A DNA stretch of 17,620 nt, taken from assembly GCA_023428785.1 (NCBI GenBank), contig JAEYWU010000107.1, positions 1-17,620 of the forward strand, given 5' to 3'. Each line of letters opens with the position of its first letter. Position 1 is the first letter of the stretch. Origin of the DNA: Pseudomonadota bacterium. GTDB lineage: Bacteria; Pseudomonadota; Alphaproteobacteria; Caulobacterales; Caulobacteraceae. The translations under genes were made by a program, and so were the position numbers. The notes under the pieces are model-generated. The model had not been told where the DNA came from. It ran no database searches and saw nothing but the letters and a program-made list of their open reading frames with translations. This document shows positions 1-8,952 of the stretch, one piece after another.

Positions 1-8
1 CTCAGCCA

Positions 9-29
9 CCCTCCCCATGAAGGGGAGGG
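9..29. repeat. Short CCCTCCCC palindrome
   Basis: A perfect 8-bp inverted repeat, CCCTCCCC at 9-16 and GGGGAGGG at 22-29, surrounds a 5-base loop. It lies beyond the groEL terminator. Related CCCTCCC/GGGAGGG arms recur at 13103-13129 and 13450-13487, so this looks like a dispersed intergenic palindrome rather than a site tied to one gene. No T-run follows on either strand, which argues against an intrinsic terminator. Confidence 0.55.
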
Positions 30-46
30 AGAGGCGCGGCGCATAG

Positions 47-77
47 AAAAAGGGCGGGACCTTTCGATCCCGCCCTT
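47..77 (-). terminator. Intrinsic terminator of groESL
   Basis: On the minus strand a 10-bp perfect stem (AAGGGCGGGA at 77-68 pairing with TCCCGCCCTT at 59-50) with an 8-base loop is followed directly by a T-run (51-47). It lies about 65 bases after the groEL stop codon and reads in the same direction, the standard form of a rho-independent terminator ending the groES-groEL transcript. Confidence 0.85.
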
Positions 78-142
78 CCAATAGATCAGCTTGGAGGCTG
101 ATGGACCGCCCACCTTAGGTGATGGGCGTTGCTATGGATTTC

Positions 143-1777
<1,635 letters not shown>

Positions 1778-1829
1778 CCGGCTTGCTCCTCAATTCAGAT
1801 TGTCAGGAAAAGGCTCGAACGCCGAGTGC

Positions 1830-2117
1830 TCAGGAAAGCACGCCCAGAACGTCCGACTCCTTCATGATGATCAGCTCCTGGCCGTCGATCTTGACCTCAG
1901 AGCCCGACCACTTGCCGAACAGGATGCGGTCGCCGACGTTCAGTTCCGGCTTGATAAACTCACCGTCTTCGTCGCGAGCGCCAGGGCCTACAGCGACGAC
2001 TTCGCCTTCCTGGGGCTTTTCCTTGGCGGCGTCGGGGATGATGATCCCGCCAGCCGTTTTCTCTTCTTCCTGGACGCGCTTGACCAGGATGCGGTCGCCG
2101 AGCGGACGAAACGCCAT
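1830..2117 (-). CDS. groES: Co-chaperonin GroES (Hsp10)
   Basis: This is the 10-kDa heptameric lid of the GroEL chamber. The 95-residue product is the typical length and shows FRPLGDRILVKR at the N terminus, the mobile loop EEEKTAGGIIIPDAAKEKPQEG (about 17-38), and the KWSGSEVKIDGQELIIMKESDVLGVL C-terminal strands. An open frame continues upstream to 2297, but the first 60 codons of that extension are not GroES-like. The ATG at 2117 has a GGGAG ribosome site about 8 bases upstream and gives the family start MAFRPLGDR. It is the first gene of the groESL operon, and its 5' region carries a CIRCE operator and a sigma70-like promoter, so heat-shock repression by HrcA is expected. Confidence 0.98.
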   Translation of the reverse strand: MAFRPLGDRILVKRVQEEEKTAGGIIIPDAAKEKPQEGEVVAVGPGARDEDGEFIKPELNVGDRILFGKWSGSEVKIDGQELIIMKESDVLGVLS

Positions 2118-2166
2118 GTTTTGATCTCCCAGATGGACAATCGTTAGGGCCTCCGGCGCACGATTT

Positions 2167-2193
2167 TTGGCAGTCGCCACGCCTGAGTGCCAA
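2167..2193 (-). promoter_or_regulatory. CIRCE operator (HrcA site) of groESL
   Basis: On the minus strand the arms read TTGGCACTC-N9-GACTGCCAA. The CIRCE consensus is TTAGCACTC-N9-GAGTGCTAA, so the left arm matches 8 of 9 and the right arm 7 of 9 with exact 9-base spacing. It lies 49 bases before the groES ATG and 8 bases after the proposed -10 box, that is, over the transcription start, which is the standard location. In this family HrcA binds here at normal temperature and is released on heat shock. The cognate hrcA gene is not in the window. Confidence 0.88.
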
Positions 2194-2201
2194 TGGCGCG
2201 G

Positions 2202-2230
2202 GAGGTATGATCGCACCCTGTCCGAGTCAA
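2202..2230 (-). promoter_or_regulatory. Promoter of groESL
   Basis: On the minus strand TTGACT (2230-2225) and TACCTC (2207-2202) are separated by 17 bases. The -35 box is 5 of 6 to consensus and the -10 is weak. The start site would fall about 2195, next to CIRCE. The preceding CTTGAC could also serve a sigma32 polymerase, which is known to transcribe Caulobacter groESL, but I see no convincing CCCCAT-type sigma32 -10. Confidence 0.6.
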
Positions 2231-2256
2231 GGCGCGAAGCGGCATTTTGAGAGGCT

Positions 2257-2296
2257 GCGACACAGCGACAGCTGAAAACTGAGCGACAAAGCGACA
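2257..2296. repeat. Direct repeat upstream of the groESL promoter
   Basis: Two 14-base copies, GCGACACAGCGACA (2257-2270) and GCGACAAAGCGACA (2283-2296), differ at one base and are 26 bases apart. Each contains two GCGACA hexamers 8 bases apart. On the minus strand this is four TGTCGC hexamers, 27 to 72 bases upstream of the groESL -35 box. They could be a regulator-binding array. No known regulator is recognised. Confidence 0.5.
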
Positions 2297-2297
2297 A

Positions 2298-2412
2298 TCG
2301 GGCGATCCATGGCCCTATGGTCGGGGCCCGCCGGGCGACGGGGAAAAACCTGCGATGCTCAGACTAGAAACCGGCGTCTGCTCAACAGCAAAGCCTCCCG
2401 GCCGGCGGGCGT
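2298..2412. other. Intergenic gap between asparaginase stop and groESL upstream region
   Basis: This lies downstream of the asparaginase gene and upstream of the groESL control region. Both flanking genes are on the minus strand. It contains GC-rich short palindromic bits (GGCCCGCCGGGC-like) but no stem followed by a T-run on the minus strand, so no intrinsic terminator for the upstream operon could be identified. Confidence 0.4.
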
Positions 2413-3471
2413 TCAGGGCTGTATGTCTTCGTCCGCATAGATGGCGACCGACGGAGGGGAGTCCTGGTCGGCCCAGCCGCGGTACATGCCCGACGTGTTC
2501 ATCGAAAAGGCGATGGAGCCATCCTCGGCCAAGGCGATGACGCCCCCGTCACCGCCAATGGCGCCGACTTCGCCGATCACGGCCTCGGCGGCCTCGGCCA
2601 AGGGCATATCGTTGAGTTCGTGCAGGCCGCAGATGTCGCGGGCGACGGTCAGACGAATGAAATACTCGCCCGTCCCCGTGGCCGAGACGGCGCAGCCGCG
2701 TCCCGCCCAGGTGCCGGCGCCGATCACGGGCGCGTCGCCGATCCGGCCCCAGCGCTTGGCGGTGGTTCCGCCGGTCGAGGTCCCGGCTGCGATACGACCC
2801 TCGGTGTCCAGAGCGACCACGCCGACGGTGCCGAAGCGGTGATCGTCGCCGAGGTCTGCGCTCGTCGCGGGTTCAGGCGCGGGCGCGCCTTGCGGGCGCT
2901 CCGGGATGGCCCAGCCTCTCTGGGTCAGGGTCTGGATCAGCTGGCCCCAGCGGCGCTCGGTGAAGAACCACGCGGGCTCGACCTGTTCCAGCCCGGCCTC
3001 GATGGCGAAGGCGTCGGCCCCCTCCCCGGCCAGCATGACATGGCCGGACTGCTCCATCACAGCCCGGGCAAGGGAGATGGGGTGGCGCGTGCTCGACACA
3101 CCTGCGACGGAGCCTGCGCTAAGGGTCTCGCCGTCCATAATGGCGGCGTCCAGCGAGTTCGTACCCTCGGCCGTGAAGACGGCGCCACGGCCTGCGTTGA
3201 ACAGCGGATCGTCCTCCATCAGCTCGATCGCCGCCTGGACCGCGTCCAGCGCCGTGCCGCCCGCCTCCAGGACATCGGAGCCAGCCTGGACCGCGGCGGT
3301 CAGGGCGGCGCGATACTCGGCTTCCCGCTCGGAGCTAAGCTGACCACGCTCGATGACGCCCGCGCCGCCATGGATGGCGATCGCCCAGCGAGGCGCGGCG
3401 TCCTGAGCCCGGGAGATCGTAGGGCCGGCCAGCAGGGCGGCGGCGACGGAGGCGGCGACGATGAGGCGCAT
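2413..3471 (-). CDS. Exported isoaspartyl peptidase / L-asparaginase (Ntn hydrolase)
   Basis: This is a plant-type asparaginase of the N-terminal-nucleophile family, which hydrolyses isoaspartyl dipeptides and L-asparagine after autocleavage. The 352 residues begin with a signal peptide (MRLIVAASVAAALLAGPTISRA, likely cut after Ala22). IAIHGGAGVIERG (31-43) and FNAGRGAVFT (91-100) mark the alpha-chain. HRFGTVGVVALD (211-222) carries the expected nucleophile Thr215, which becomes the N terminus of the beta-chain. STGGTTAKRWGRIGDAPVIGAGTW (232-255) holds the second threonine and substrate residues. The start lies only 8 bases after the upstream gene's stop region, so translation is probably coupled to the DUF4350-like gene. 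The export signal is unusual compared with cytoplasmic E. coli IaaA and suggests a periplasmic peptide-scavenging role, which is an inference. Confidence 0.93.
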   Translation of the reverse strand: MRLIVAASVAAALLAGPTISRAQDAAPRWAIAIHGGAGVIERGQLSSEREAEYRAALTAAVQAGSDVLEAGGTALDAVQAAIELMEDDPLFNAGRGAVFTAEGTNSLDAAIMDGETLSAGSVAGVSSTRHPISLARAVMEQSGHVMLAGEGADAFAIEAGLEQVEPAWFFTERRWGQLIQTLTQRGWAIPERPQGAPAPEPATSADLGDDHRFGTVGVVALDTEGRIAAGTSTGGTTAKRWGRIGDAPVIGAGTWAGRGCAVSATGTGEYFIRLTVARDICGLHELNDMPLAEAAEAVIGEVGAIGGDGGVIALAEDGSIAFSMNTSGMYRGWADQDSPPSVAIYADEDIQP

Positions 3472-3479
3472 CGAAAATC

Positions 3480-4447
3480 TCAGATGAGGCGCGAGAGCCA
3501 GTGAAGGATATTCAGGGCGAACTGCTGATCATCATGCCCCGAGGTTTGCAGGCCGAAGACGATGTCTTCGCGAGGATCATCAGGCGGAAAGTCCAGCCGC
3601 TGCGCCGTCAGCATGCCGGCCTCTCCCAGAACCACGACACGCCCCCGACCGTACTCGAAGGCCAGGCCCTGAGCGTGCAACGCCGGCCGCGCCAGTTCGG
3701 CCAGCACTTCATCCGATGCTGCGCCGGCCTCGATGCGGTCGTTTATGTTTCCAAGCACAGCGACGTCCGCGGCTTCCCGGTCTGTCGGCAAGAGAGCGAG
3801 CAGGATGGTCGCGTCTGCCGGTCCTGACAGCGACTGTCCGGTGAAGGTCTTGACCACTTCAATCCGCTCCGAGGGCTCCCGCCCCTCGGTGATCGGATGA
3901 GCGCCAAGGGTCCGGAGCTCACGGCTGAAATAGAGCTGAGACGTCACGGCGTTCTGGCCGTCCGGCGATAGGCGAAAGGCGTAGCCGAGGCCCATCCGCA
4001 CCCCGAAGACTGCTCCCAGCGCCTCGGACGCGGACCCGTGCGGCGCATGGTCCGCCGCCAGCAGAAGCGATCCGCCCTGACGTACCCAGGCCCGCACCGC
4101 CTCGATCTCGGCCGGCGTGAAGGCGGACGGTTCATCGACGGCCTGCCGACGTTGGAGATGACCAGGATCTCGACGTCGTCCAGGGCGCCCGGCGCATCAA
4201 AGGCTTCCCGCCCCTCGCGGATCCCGTAGCCGTCAGCGCGAACGAGAGCGGCGAACCCAGCGTAGCGACCGTCGATCGTCTGCACGCTGCCGTGGGCGGC
4301 ATCGAGCAGGATGGTCGGGCCAGCTTCGGCATAGGCCGGGCGGTCGATCACCGGGCGATATTCGGTGTCCGCCCCCTGGGTCTGGGCCAGCGCCGGTCCA
4401 GTCGCAAACAGCGAGGCGGCGGCGAGTGTGATTCCGATCAGGCGCAT
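3480..4447 (-). pseudogene. DUF4350-like exported protein, interrupted by a frameshift
   Basis: Two overlapping minus-strand frames together encode one protein of about 322 residues. The first part starts at the ATG at 4447 (GGAGGG ribosome site) with a signal peptide MRLIGITLAAASLFATGPALAQ and runs through TILLDAAHGSVQTIDGRY and DDVEILVISNVG. It then loses its frame near 4145. The second frame continues with DEPSAFTPAEIEAVRAWVRQGGSLLLAADHAPHG and ends with LNILHWLSRLI at 3480. The joined pattern (AHG, ISN, PSAFTPAEI, GGSLLLAADH) fits DUF4350, a Rossmann-like ThuA/amidotransferase-related fold of unknown function. One extra base near 4145 would restore an uninterrupted reading. The two halves look well conserved on either side, so this is a recent mutation or a sequencing error. 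No slippery heptamer for programmed frameshifting was seen. The 3' end is 8 bases from the asparaginase start. Confidence 0.8.
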
Positions 4448-4469
4448 CGGACCCTCCCTTGCGGCCACC

Positions 4470-5303
4470 CTAGCCCTTCAAGCGCTCCGCGTGGAAGCCG
4501 ATGTGATCATCGATGAAGCTGGCCATGAAGAAGTACGAGTGGTCGTAGCCGGCCTGCATGCGCAGGTTCAGCTTCTGGCCGGAGGCGTCGGCCGCAGCCT
4601 GAAGCAGTTCCGGCTTGAGCTGGTTCTGCAGGAACGGATCGGCGTCCCCCTGGTCGATCAGGATGGTGTCATAGACGCCGCGGGCGGCGCCCGCCTCGAT
4701 CAGCAAGGCCGCATCGTGTCCGGCCCAGGCAGATCGATCGGGGCCGAAGTAGGCCGTCAGCGCCTTTTCACCCCACGGACAGCGCGTCGGGGAGCTGATC
4801 GGTGCGAAGGCGGACACCGACTGGAAAAGCTCCGGATGCCTCAGAGCCAGGGTGAGCGCGCCATGACCGCCCATCGAATGCCCGCAGATGGAGCGCACCG
4901 CCGAGACCGGAAATTCGGCCGCGATCAGGTCGAGCAACTCGCCGGTGACGTAGCTTTCCATACGGTAGTGCGGCGCCCAGGGCGTCTCGGTGGCGTCGAC
5001 ATAGAAGCCGGCCCCCTGCCCCAGATCATAGGCTTCGTCGTCGGCCACGCCCTCGCCGCGCGGCGAGGTGTCGGGCGCGACAATGATCAGGCCATGCTCG
5101 GCCGCGGCCTTGTAGGCGCCGGCCTTGGTCGTGAAATTGTCCTCGGTGCAGGTCAGGCCCGATAGCCAGATCAGCACCGGGAACGGTCCCTCGCCGGGCG
5201 GCGTGAAGACCGACAGCGTCATCGACGTGCCGGTCTCCTTGCTCTCGTGGCTGGCGTAGACGAGCTCTCCGCCGCAGACGCGGTGCGTCTTATTCCTTTT
5301 CAT
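4470..5303 (-). CDS. fghA: S-formylglutathione hydrolase
   Basis: This esterase of the alpha/beta-hydrolase fold (esterase D family) hydrolyses S-formylglutathione to formate and glutathione, the second step of GSH-dependent formaldehyde oxidation after AdhC. The 277-residue product shows LSGLTCTEDNF (48-57, oxyanion region), the nucleophile elbow GHSMGGHGA with Ser143, DQGDADPFL (catalytic Asp at 220 or 222) and YDHSYFF with His255. The frame is open further upstream, but residues before MKRNKTHRVCGGELVY are not family-like. The chosen ATG at 5303 lies inside the last codons of the symporter gene, giving a 14-base overlap with no strong ribosome site, so it probably relies on translational coupling. 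The partner adhC lies upstream in the same direction with a VOC gene and the symporter between them. Confidence 0.95.
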   Translation of the reverse strand: MKRNKTHRVCGGELVYASHESKETGTSMTLSVFTPPGEGPFPVLIWLSGLTCTEDNFTTKAGAYKAAAEHGLIIVAPDTSPRGEGVADDEAYDLGQGAGFYVDATETPWAPHYRMESYVTGELLDLIAAEFPVSAVRSICGHSMGGHGALTLALRHPELFQSVSAFAPISSPTRCPWGEKALTAYFGPDRSAWAGHDAALLIEAGAARGVYDTILIDQGDADPFLQNQLKPELLQAAADASGQKLNLRMQAGYDHSYFFMASFIDDHIGFHAERLKG

Positions 5304-6795
5304 CGATCGTCTGCAGGTCCGGACTCTCGATCTTGTCAGCGCCCTGGGTCGACTGTCCCTTGGCGATGGCGAAGACCACGCCGGACAGCGCCAGGATGGC
5401 GACCAGGTTCGGCAGGGCCATGGTGGCGTTGGCGATGTCACCCATGCGCCAGACGAACTCGATCTGCTGGAAGGCGCCGACGAAGATCATCACGCACCAC
5501 AGCAGACGCCACGGAATGGCGACCTTGGGCCCGAACAGGAACACCGCCGCCCGCTCGCCGTAGTAGCTCCAGGTCAGCAGGGTCGTGAAGACGAACAGGA
5601 TCAGGGCGATCGAGGCAACCAGACCGCCAAATGTCGTCTGGCCGAACAGCAGCTGCGGGAAGGCCGCGCCATAGGCAGCCAGGGTCATGTCGAAACCGCG
5701 CAGGTCGGAGTTCCAGACGTGCTCGACCACGCCCGAGCCGGCCGGGAAGGCCCCGCGGACCGTGAGCAGGACCAGGCCGGTCATGGTGCAGATCACGATG
5801 GTGTCGATGAAGGTGCCCATCATGGCGAACCGGCCCTGACGCGCCGGGTCCTTGGTCTGGGCGACGGCGTGGGCCATCGGGGTCGAACCCTGGCCGGCCT
5901 CGTTGGAGAACAGGCCGCGGGCCACACCGGCGCGGATGGCCATCATGACACCGGCGCCGGCGAAGCCGCCGACAGCCGACATGCCGGTGAAGGCGCTGTC
6001 GAAGATCAGGCCGAAGGTAGCCGGCAGGTCGCGGGCGTTGATGATCAGGGCGACCACGGCCAGAAGGATGTAGGCCAGAGCCATGATCGGCACGATGTAT
6101 TCGGCGATGCGCCCGATCGACTTGATGCCCCCGATGATGACGAGGAAGACGGCGGCCGCGACGATCAGGCCGCTGATCCATTCCTCGAGGCCGGTCAGGG
6201 CGCCGATCGAGTCGGCGATCGAGTTGGACTGGATCATGTTGCCGGTGGCCACCGACGAGAACAGGGTGCCGATGCAGAACAGCACCGCCAGCCAGGTCCA
6301 GTTATTGCCCAGACCGCGACGGATGTAGGTCATCGGCCCGCCGGAGTAGCCCCGCTCGGGATCATGGTCGCGGAAGCGAACGGCCAGCGAACCCTCGGCG
6401 AAGGCCAGGGCCATGCCGAGCAGCGCGGTGATCCACATCCAGAACAGGGCGCCCGGACCACCCAGGGTCAGGGCCGTGGCCACGCCGGCCAGGTTACCGG
6501 TGCCGACTTGGCCCGACAGGGCCGTCGACAGCGCCGCGAAGGGAGAAATCTCGCCCGAATCCCCGTCCGACTTCTCCTTCTTGAAGAGCCCGGCGAAGGC
6601 CGAGCCCAGCTTGAGCAGCGGATAGAATTTGAGGCCGATCATGAAATACAGACCGGCGCCCAGCAGGATCACGACCATCGGCGGGAAAGGCAGCACCCCT
6701 TCTCCGTTCCAGGTCCCGCCCCAGATGAAATCCGAGACATTGGTCACGTGGTCGTAGAAGGCTTGGAGCGCCCCCGGCGCGGTCGTTTCGGTCAT
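5290..6795 (-). CDS. Alanine/glycine:cation symporter (AGCS family)
   Basis: This is an inner-membrane sodium-coupled amino-acid transporter. The 501 residues are of family length. Landmarks include PPMVVILLGAGLYFMIGL in the first membrane segment, ALSTALSGQVGTGNLAGVATAL (about 89-110, the conserved substrate and ion motif), YSGGPMTYIRRGLG, FSNEAGQGSTPMAHA and TGLVLLTVRGAF, with around ten hydrophobic segments. The likely substrates are alanine or glycine with Na+, but D-alanine or related amino acids are possible. A GGGGGA ribosome site precedes the ATG. It sits between the VOC gene and fghA, and its stop codon overlaps the fghA start by 14 bases, so the two are cotranslated. A promoter candidate lies at 6826-6853. 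Confidence 0.95.
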   Translation of the reverse strand: MTETTAPGALQAFYDHVTNVSDFIWGGTWNGEGVLPFPPMVVILLGAGLYFMIGLKFYPLLKLGSAFAGLFKKEKSDGDSGEISPFAALSTALSGQVGTGNLAGVATALTLGGPGALFWMWITALLGMALAFAEGSLAVRFRDHDPERGYSGGPMTYIRRGLGNNWTWLAVLFCIGTLFSSVATGNMIQSNSIADSIGALTGLEEWISGLIVAAAVFLVIIGGIKSIGRIAEYIVPIMALAYILLAVVALIINARDLPATFGLIFDSAFTGMSAVGGFAGAGVMMAIRAGVARGLFSNEAGQGSTPMAHAVAQTKDPARQGRFAMMGTFIDTIVICTMTGLVLLTVRGAFPAGSGVVEHVWNSDLRGFDMTLAAYGAAFPQLLFGQTTFGGLVASIALILFVFTTLLTWSYYGERAAVFLFGPKVAIPWRLLWCVMIFVGAFQQIEFVWRMGDIANATMALPNLVAILALSGVVFAIAKGQSTQGADKIESPDLQTIDEKE

Positions 6796-6825
6796 GCGTT
6801 CGTCCCCCAGACAAATGACCCGGGC

Positions 6826-6853
6826 AACCTAGAGCCCCTTGTGCCTGTGGCAA
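6826..6853 (-). promoter_or_regulatory. Possible promoter of the AGCS-fghA unit
   Basis: On the minus strand TTGCCA (6853-6848) is followed after 16 bases by TAGGTT (6831-6826), about 30 bases before the symporter ATG. The -35 is 5 of 6 to TTGACA and the -10 is weak. It lies in the 91-base gap after the VOC gene, which would allow separate expression from adhC. The call is by eye only. Confidence 0.35.
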
Positions 6854-6886
6854 GCCTTTGCGACCATCCGGCGAACGATTGACGCC

Positions 6887-7273
6887 TCAACCGGGACGAT
6901 GGAGTGCGCAGACCTTGTTGCCGTCGGGGTCGCGCAAATAGGCCAGAACCAGCTTTCCGAACGGGCCCTGGCGCTCGCCGGGCGGATCCTCGATGGCGCG
7001 ACCGCCGGCGGCGACGCCCGCACCGTGAAAGGCCTGAACCATCTCGGGCGTCTTCGCCTGGAAGCCGATCGTGCCCCCGTTGGCGTGGCAAGCCGGATCG
7101 CCGTCGATGGGCTTGCCGACAGCGAAGGAGATGCCGCGATCGGTCCGCCACCAGTAGCGACCCTTCGGGTCCGGCCCTGCCGACGGGGCGATACCCAGGG
7201 CGCCGAGCGCGGCGTCGTAGAATTTGCGAGCGGCTTCGACGTCGTTGGATCCGACGAGGATGTGCGAAAACAT
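6887..7273 (-). CDS. VOC (glyoxalase/bleomycin-resistance fold) family protein
   Basis: This is a small vicinal-oxygen-chelate fold protein of 128 residues. It starts MFSHILVGSNDVEAARKFYDAALGALG and ends FGKLVLAYLRDPDGNKVCALHRPG, giving the paired beta-alpha-beta-beta-beta layout. His4 fits one metal position, but the middle strand reads GGTIGFQA without the expected His and the last strand lacks the terminal Glu of glyoxalase I. It is therefore unlikely to be a classical GloA. The frame is open 9 codons further upstream, but the ATG at 7273 has a strong GAGGAGG ribosome site. It follows adhC by 69 bases in the same direction. From memory, such VOC genes often sit beside adhC and fghA, so a role with glutathione adducts is plausible, but substrate and reaction are unknown. 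Confidence 0.88.
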   Translation of the reverse strand: MFSHILVGSNDVEAARKFYDAALGALGIAPSAGPDPKGRYWWRTDRGISFAVGKPIDGDPACHANGGTIGFQAKTPEMVQAFHGAGVAAGGRAIEDPPGERQGPFGKLVLAYLRDPDGNKVCALHRPG

Positions 7274-7309
7274 GGTGGCCTCCTCAAGCCGTCTGATCAC
7301 GGCGACCCG

Positions 7310-7338
7310 ACGCTAGTCCCGTCAGTTTCTTTTGGCAA
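7310..7338 (-). promoter_or_regulatory. Possible promoter of the VOC gene
   Basis: On the minus strand TTGCCA (7338-7333) and TAGCGT (7315-7310) are 17 bases apart in the adhC-VOC gap. The -35 box repeats that of the candidate before the AGCS gene. The -10 box is poor, and the gene may simply be read through from adhC. Confidence 0.25.
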
Positions 7339-7342
7339 CCAA

Positions 7343-8449
<1,107 letters not shown>

Positions 8450-8511
8450 CTGGAATCTCCTGGTGGGCGCGCCTACCCTTAGACGCCAGATCTCACCGTA
8501 GGAACCACCCC

Positions 8512-8952
8512 ATGCGCTATCTCCACACCATGATCCGTGTCTCGGACGTCGACGCCTCGCTGAAGTTCTGGTGCGATGCGCTGGGGCTGGAAGAGATGCG
8601 CCGGATGGACAATGAGGCCGGGCGTTTCACCCTGATCTTTCTGGCGGCGCCGAAGGACAAGGTGCGGTCCCAGGCCGAGCGGGCGCCCGAGGTCGAGCTG
8701 ACCTATAACTGGGACCCCGAGGAATACACGGGCGGCCGGAACTTCGGCCACCTCGCCTACAAGGTCGATGACATCTACGCCTCGTGCCAGCGCCTGATGG
8801 ACGCCGGCGTCGTGATCAACCGCCCGCCGCGCGACGGCAACATGGCCTTCGTGCGCTCTCCGGACGGGATTTCGGTCGAGCTCCTGCAGGACGGCCCCGC
8901 CCTGCCCCCCGCCGAGCCGTGGGCGTCGATGCCGAACACCGGGGTCTGGTGA
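8512..8952 (+). CDS. gloA: Lactoylglutathione lyase (glyoxalase I)
   Basis: This metalloenzyme of the VOC fold isomerises the methylglyoxal-glutathione hemithioacetal to S-D-lactoylglutathione. The 146 residues keep all four metal ligands at the expected places: His5 (MRYLHTMIRV), Glu62 (VELTYNW), His80 (NFGHLAYKVDD) and Glu123 (GISVELLQ). E. coli GloA has H5, E56, H74 and E122. LKFWCDALGLEEMRRMDNEAGRF is the standard first half. An AGGAA site precedes the ATG. It is transcribed divergently from adhC, so the 62-base gap should carry both promoters, but I could not identify clear boxes. Its TGA overlaps the GTG start of the next gene (sirtuin) as GTGA, indicating translational coupling. The second glyoxalase (GloB) is not in the window. 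Confidence 0.97.
   Translation: MRYLHTMIRVSDVDASLKFWCDALGLEEMRRMDNEAGRFTLIFLAAPKDKVRSQAERAPEVELTYNWDPEEYTGGRNFGHLAYKVDDIYASCQRLMDAGVVINRPPRDGNMAFVRSPDGISVELLQDGPALPPAEPWASMPNTGVW

Noticed and set aside
2118..2297. A 60-codon N-terminal extension of groES
   Set aside because: The extension covers CIRCE and the promoter, is not GroES-like, and the ATG at 2117 has a proper ribosome site.
4130..4165. Programmed -1 frameshifting in the DUF4350-like gene
   Set aside because: No X-XXY-YYZ slippery heptamer was found near the point where the frames switch, so mutation or sequence error is the simpler reading.
5304..5441. A 46-codon upstream extension of fghA
   Set aside because: It lies inside the symporter gene in another frame, is rich in Ser, Arg and Pro, and does not resemble the esterase family.
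8450..8511. A divergent promoter or operator between adhC and gloA
   Set aside because: The gap must contain control signals, but I could not find -35/-10 pairs with acceptable spacing or a clear inverted repeat, so nothing specific is annotated.
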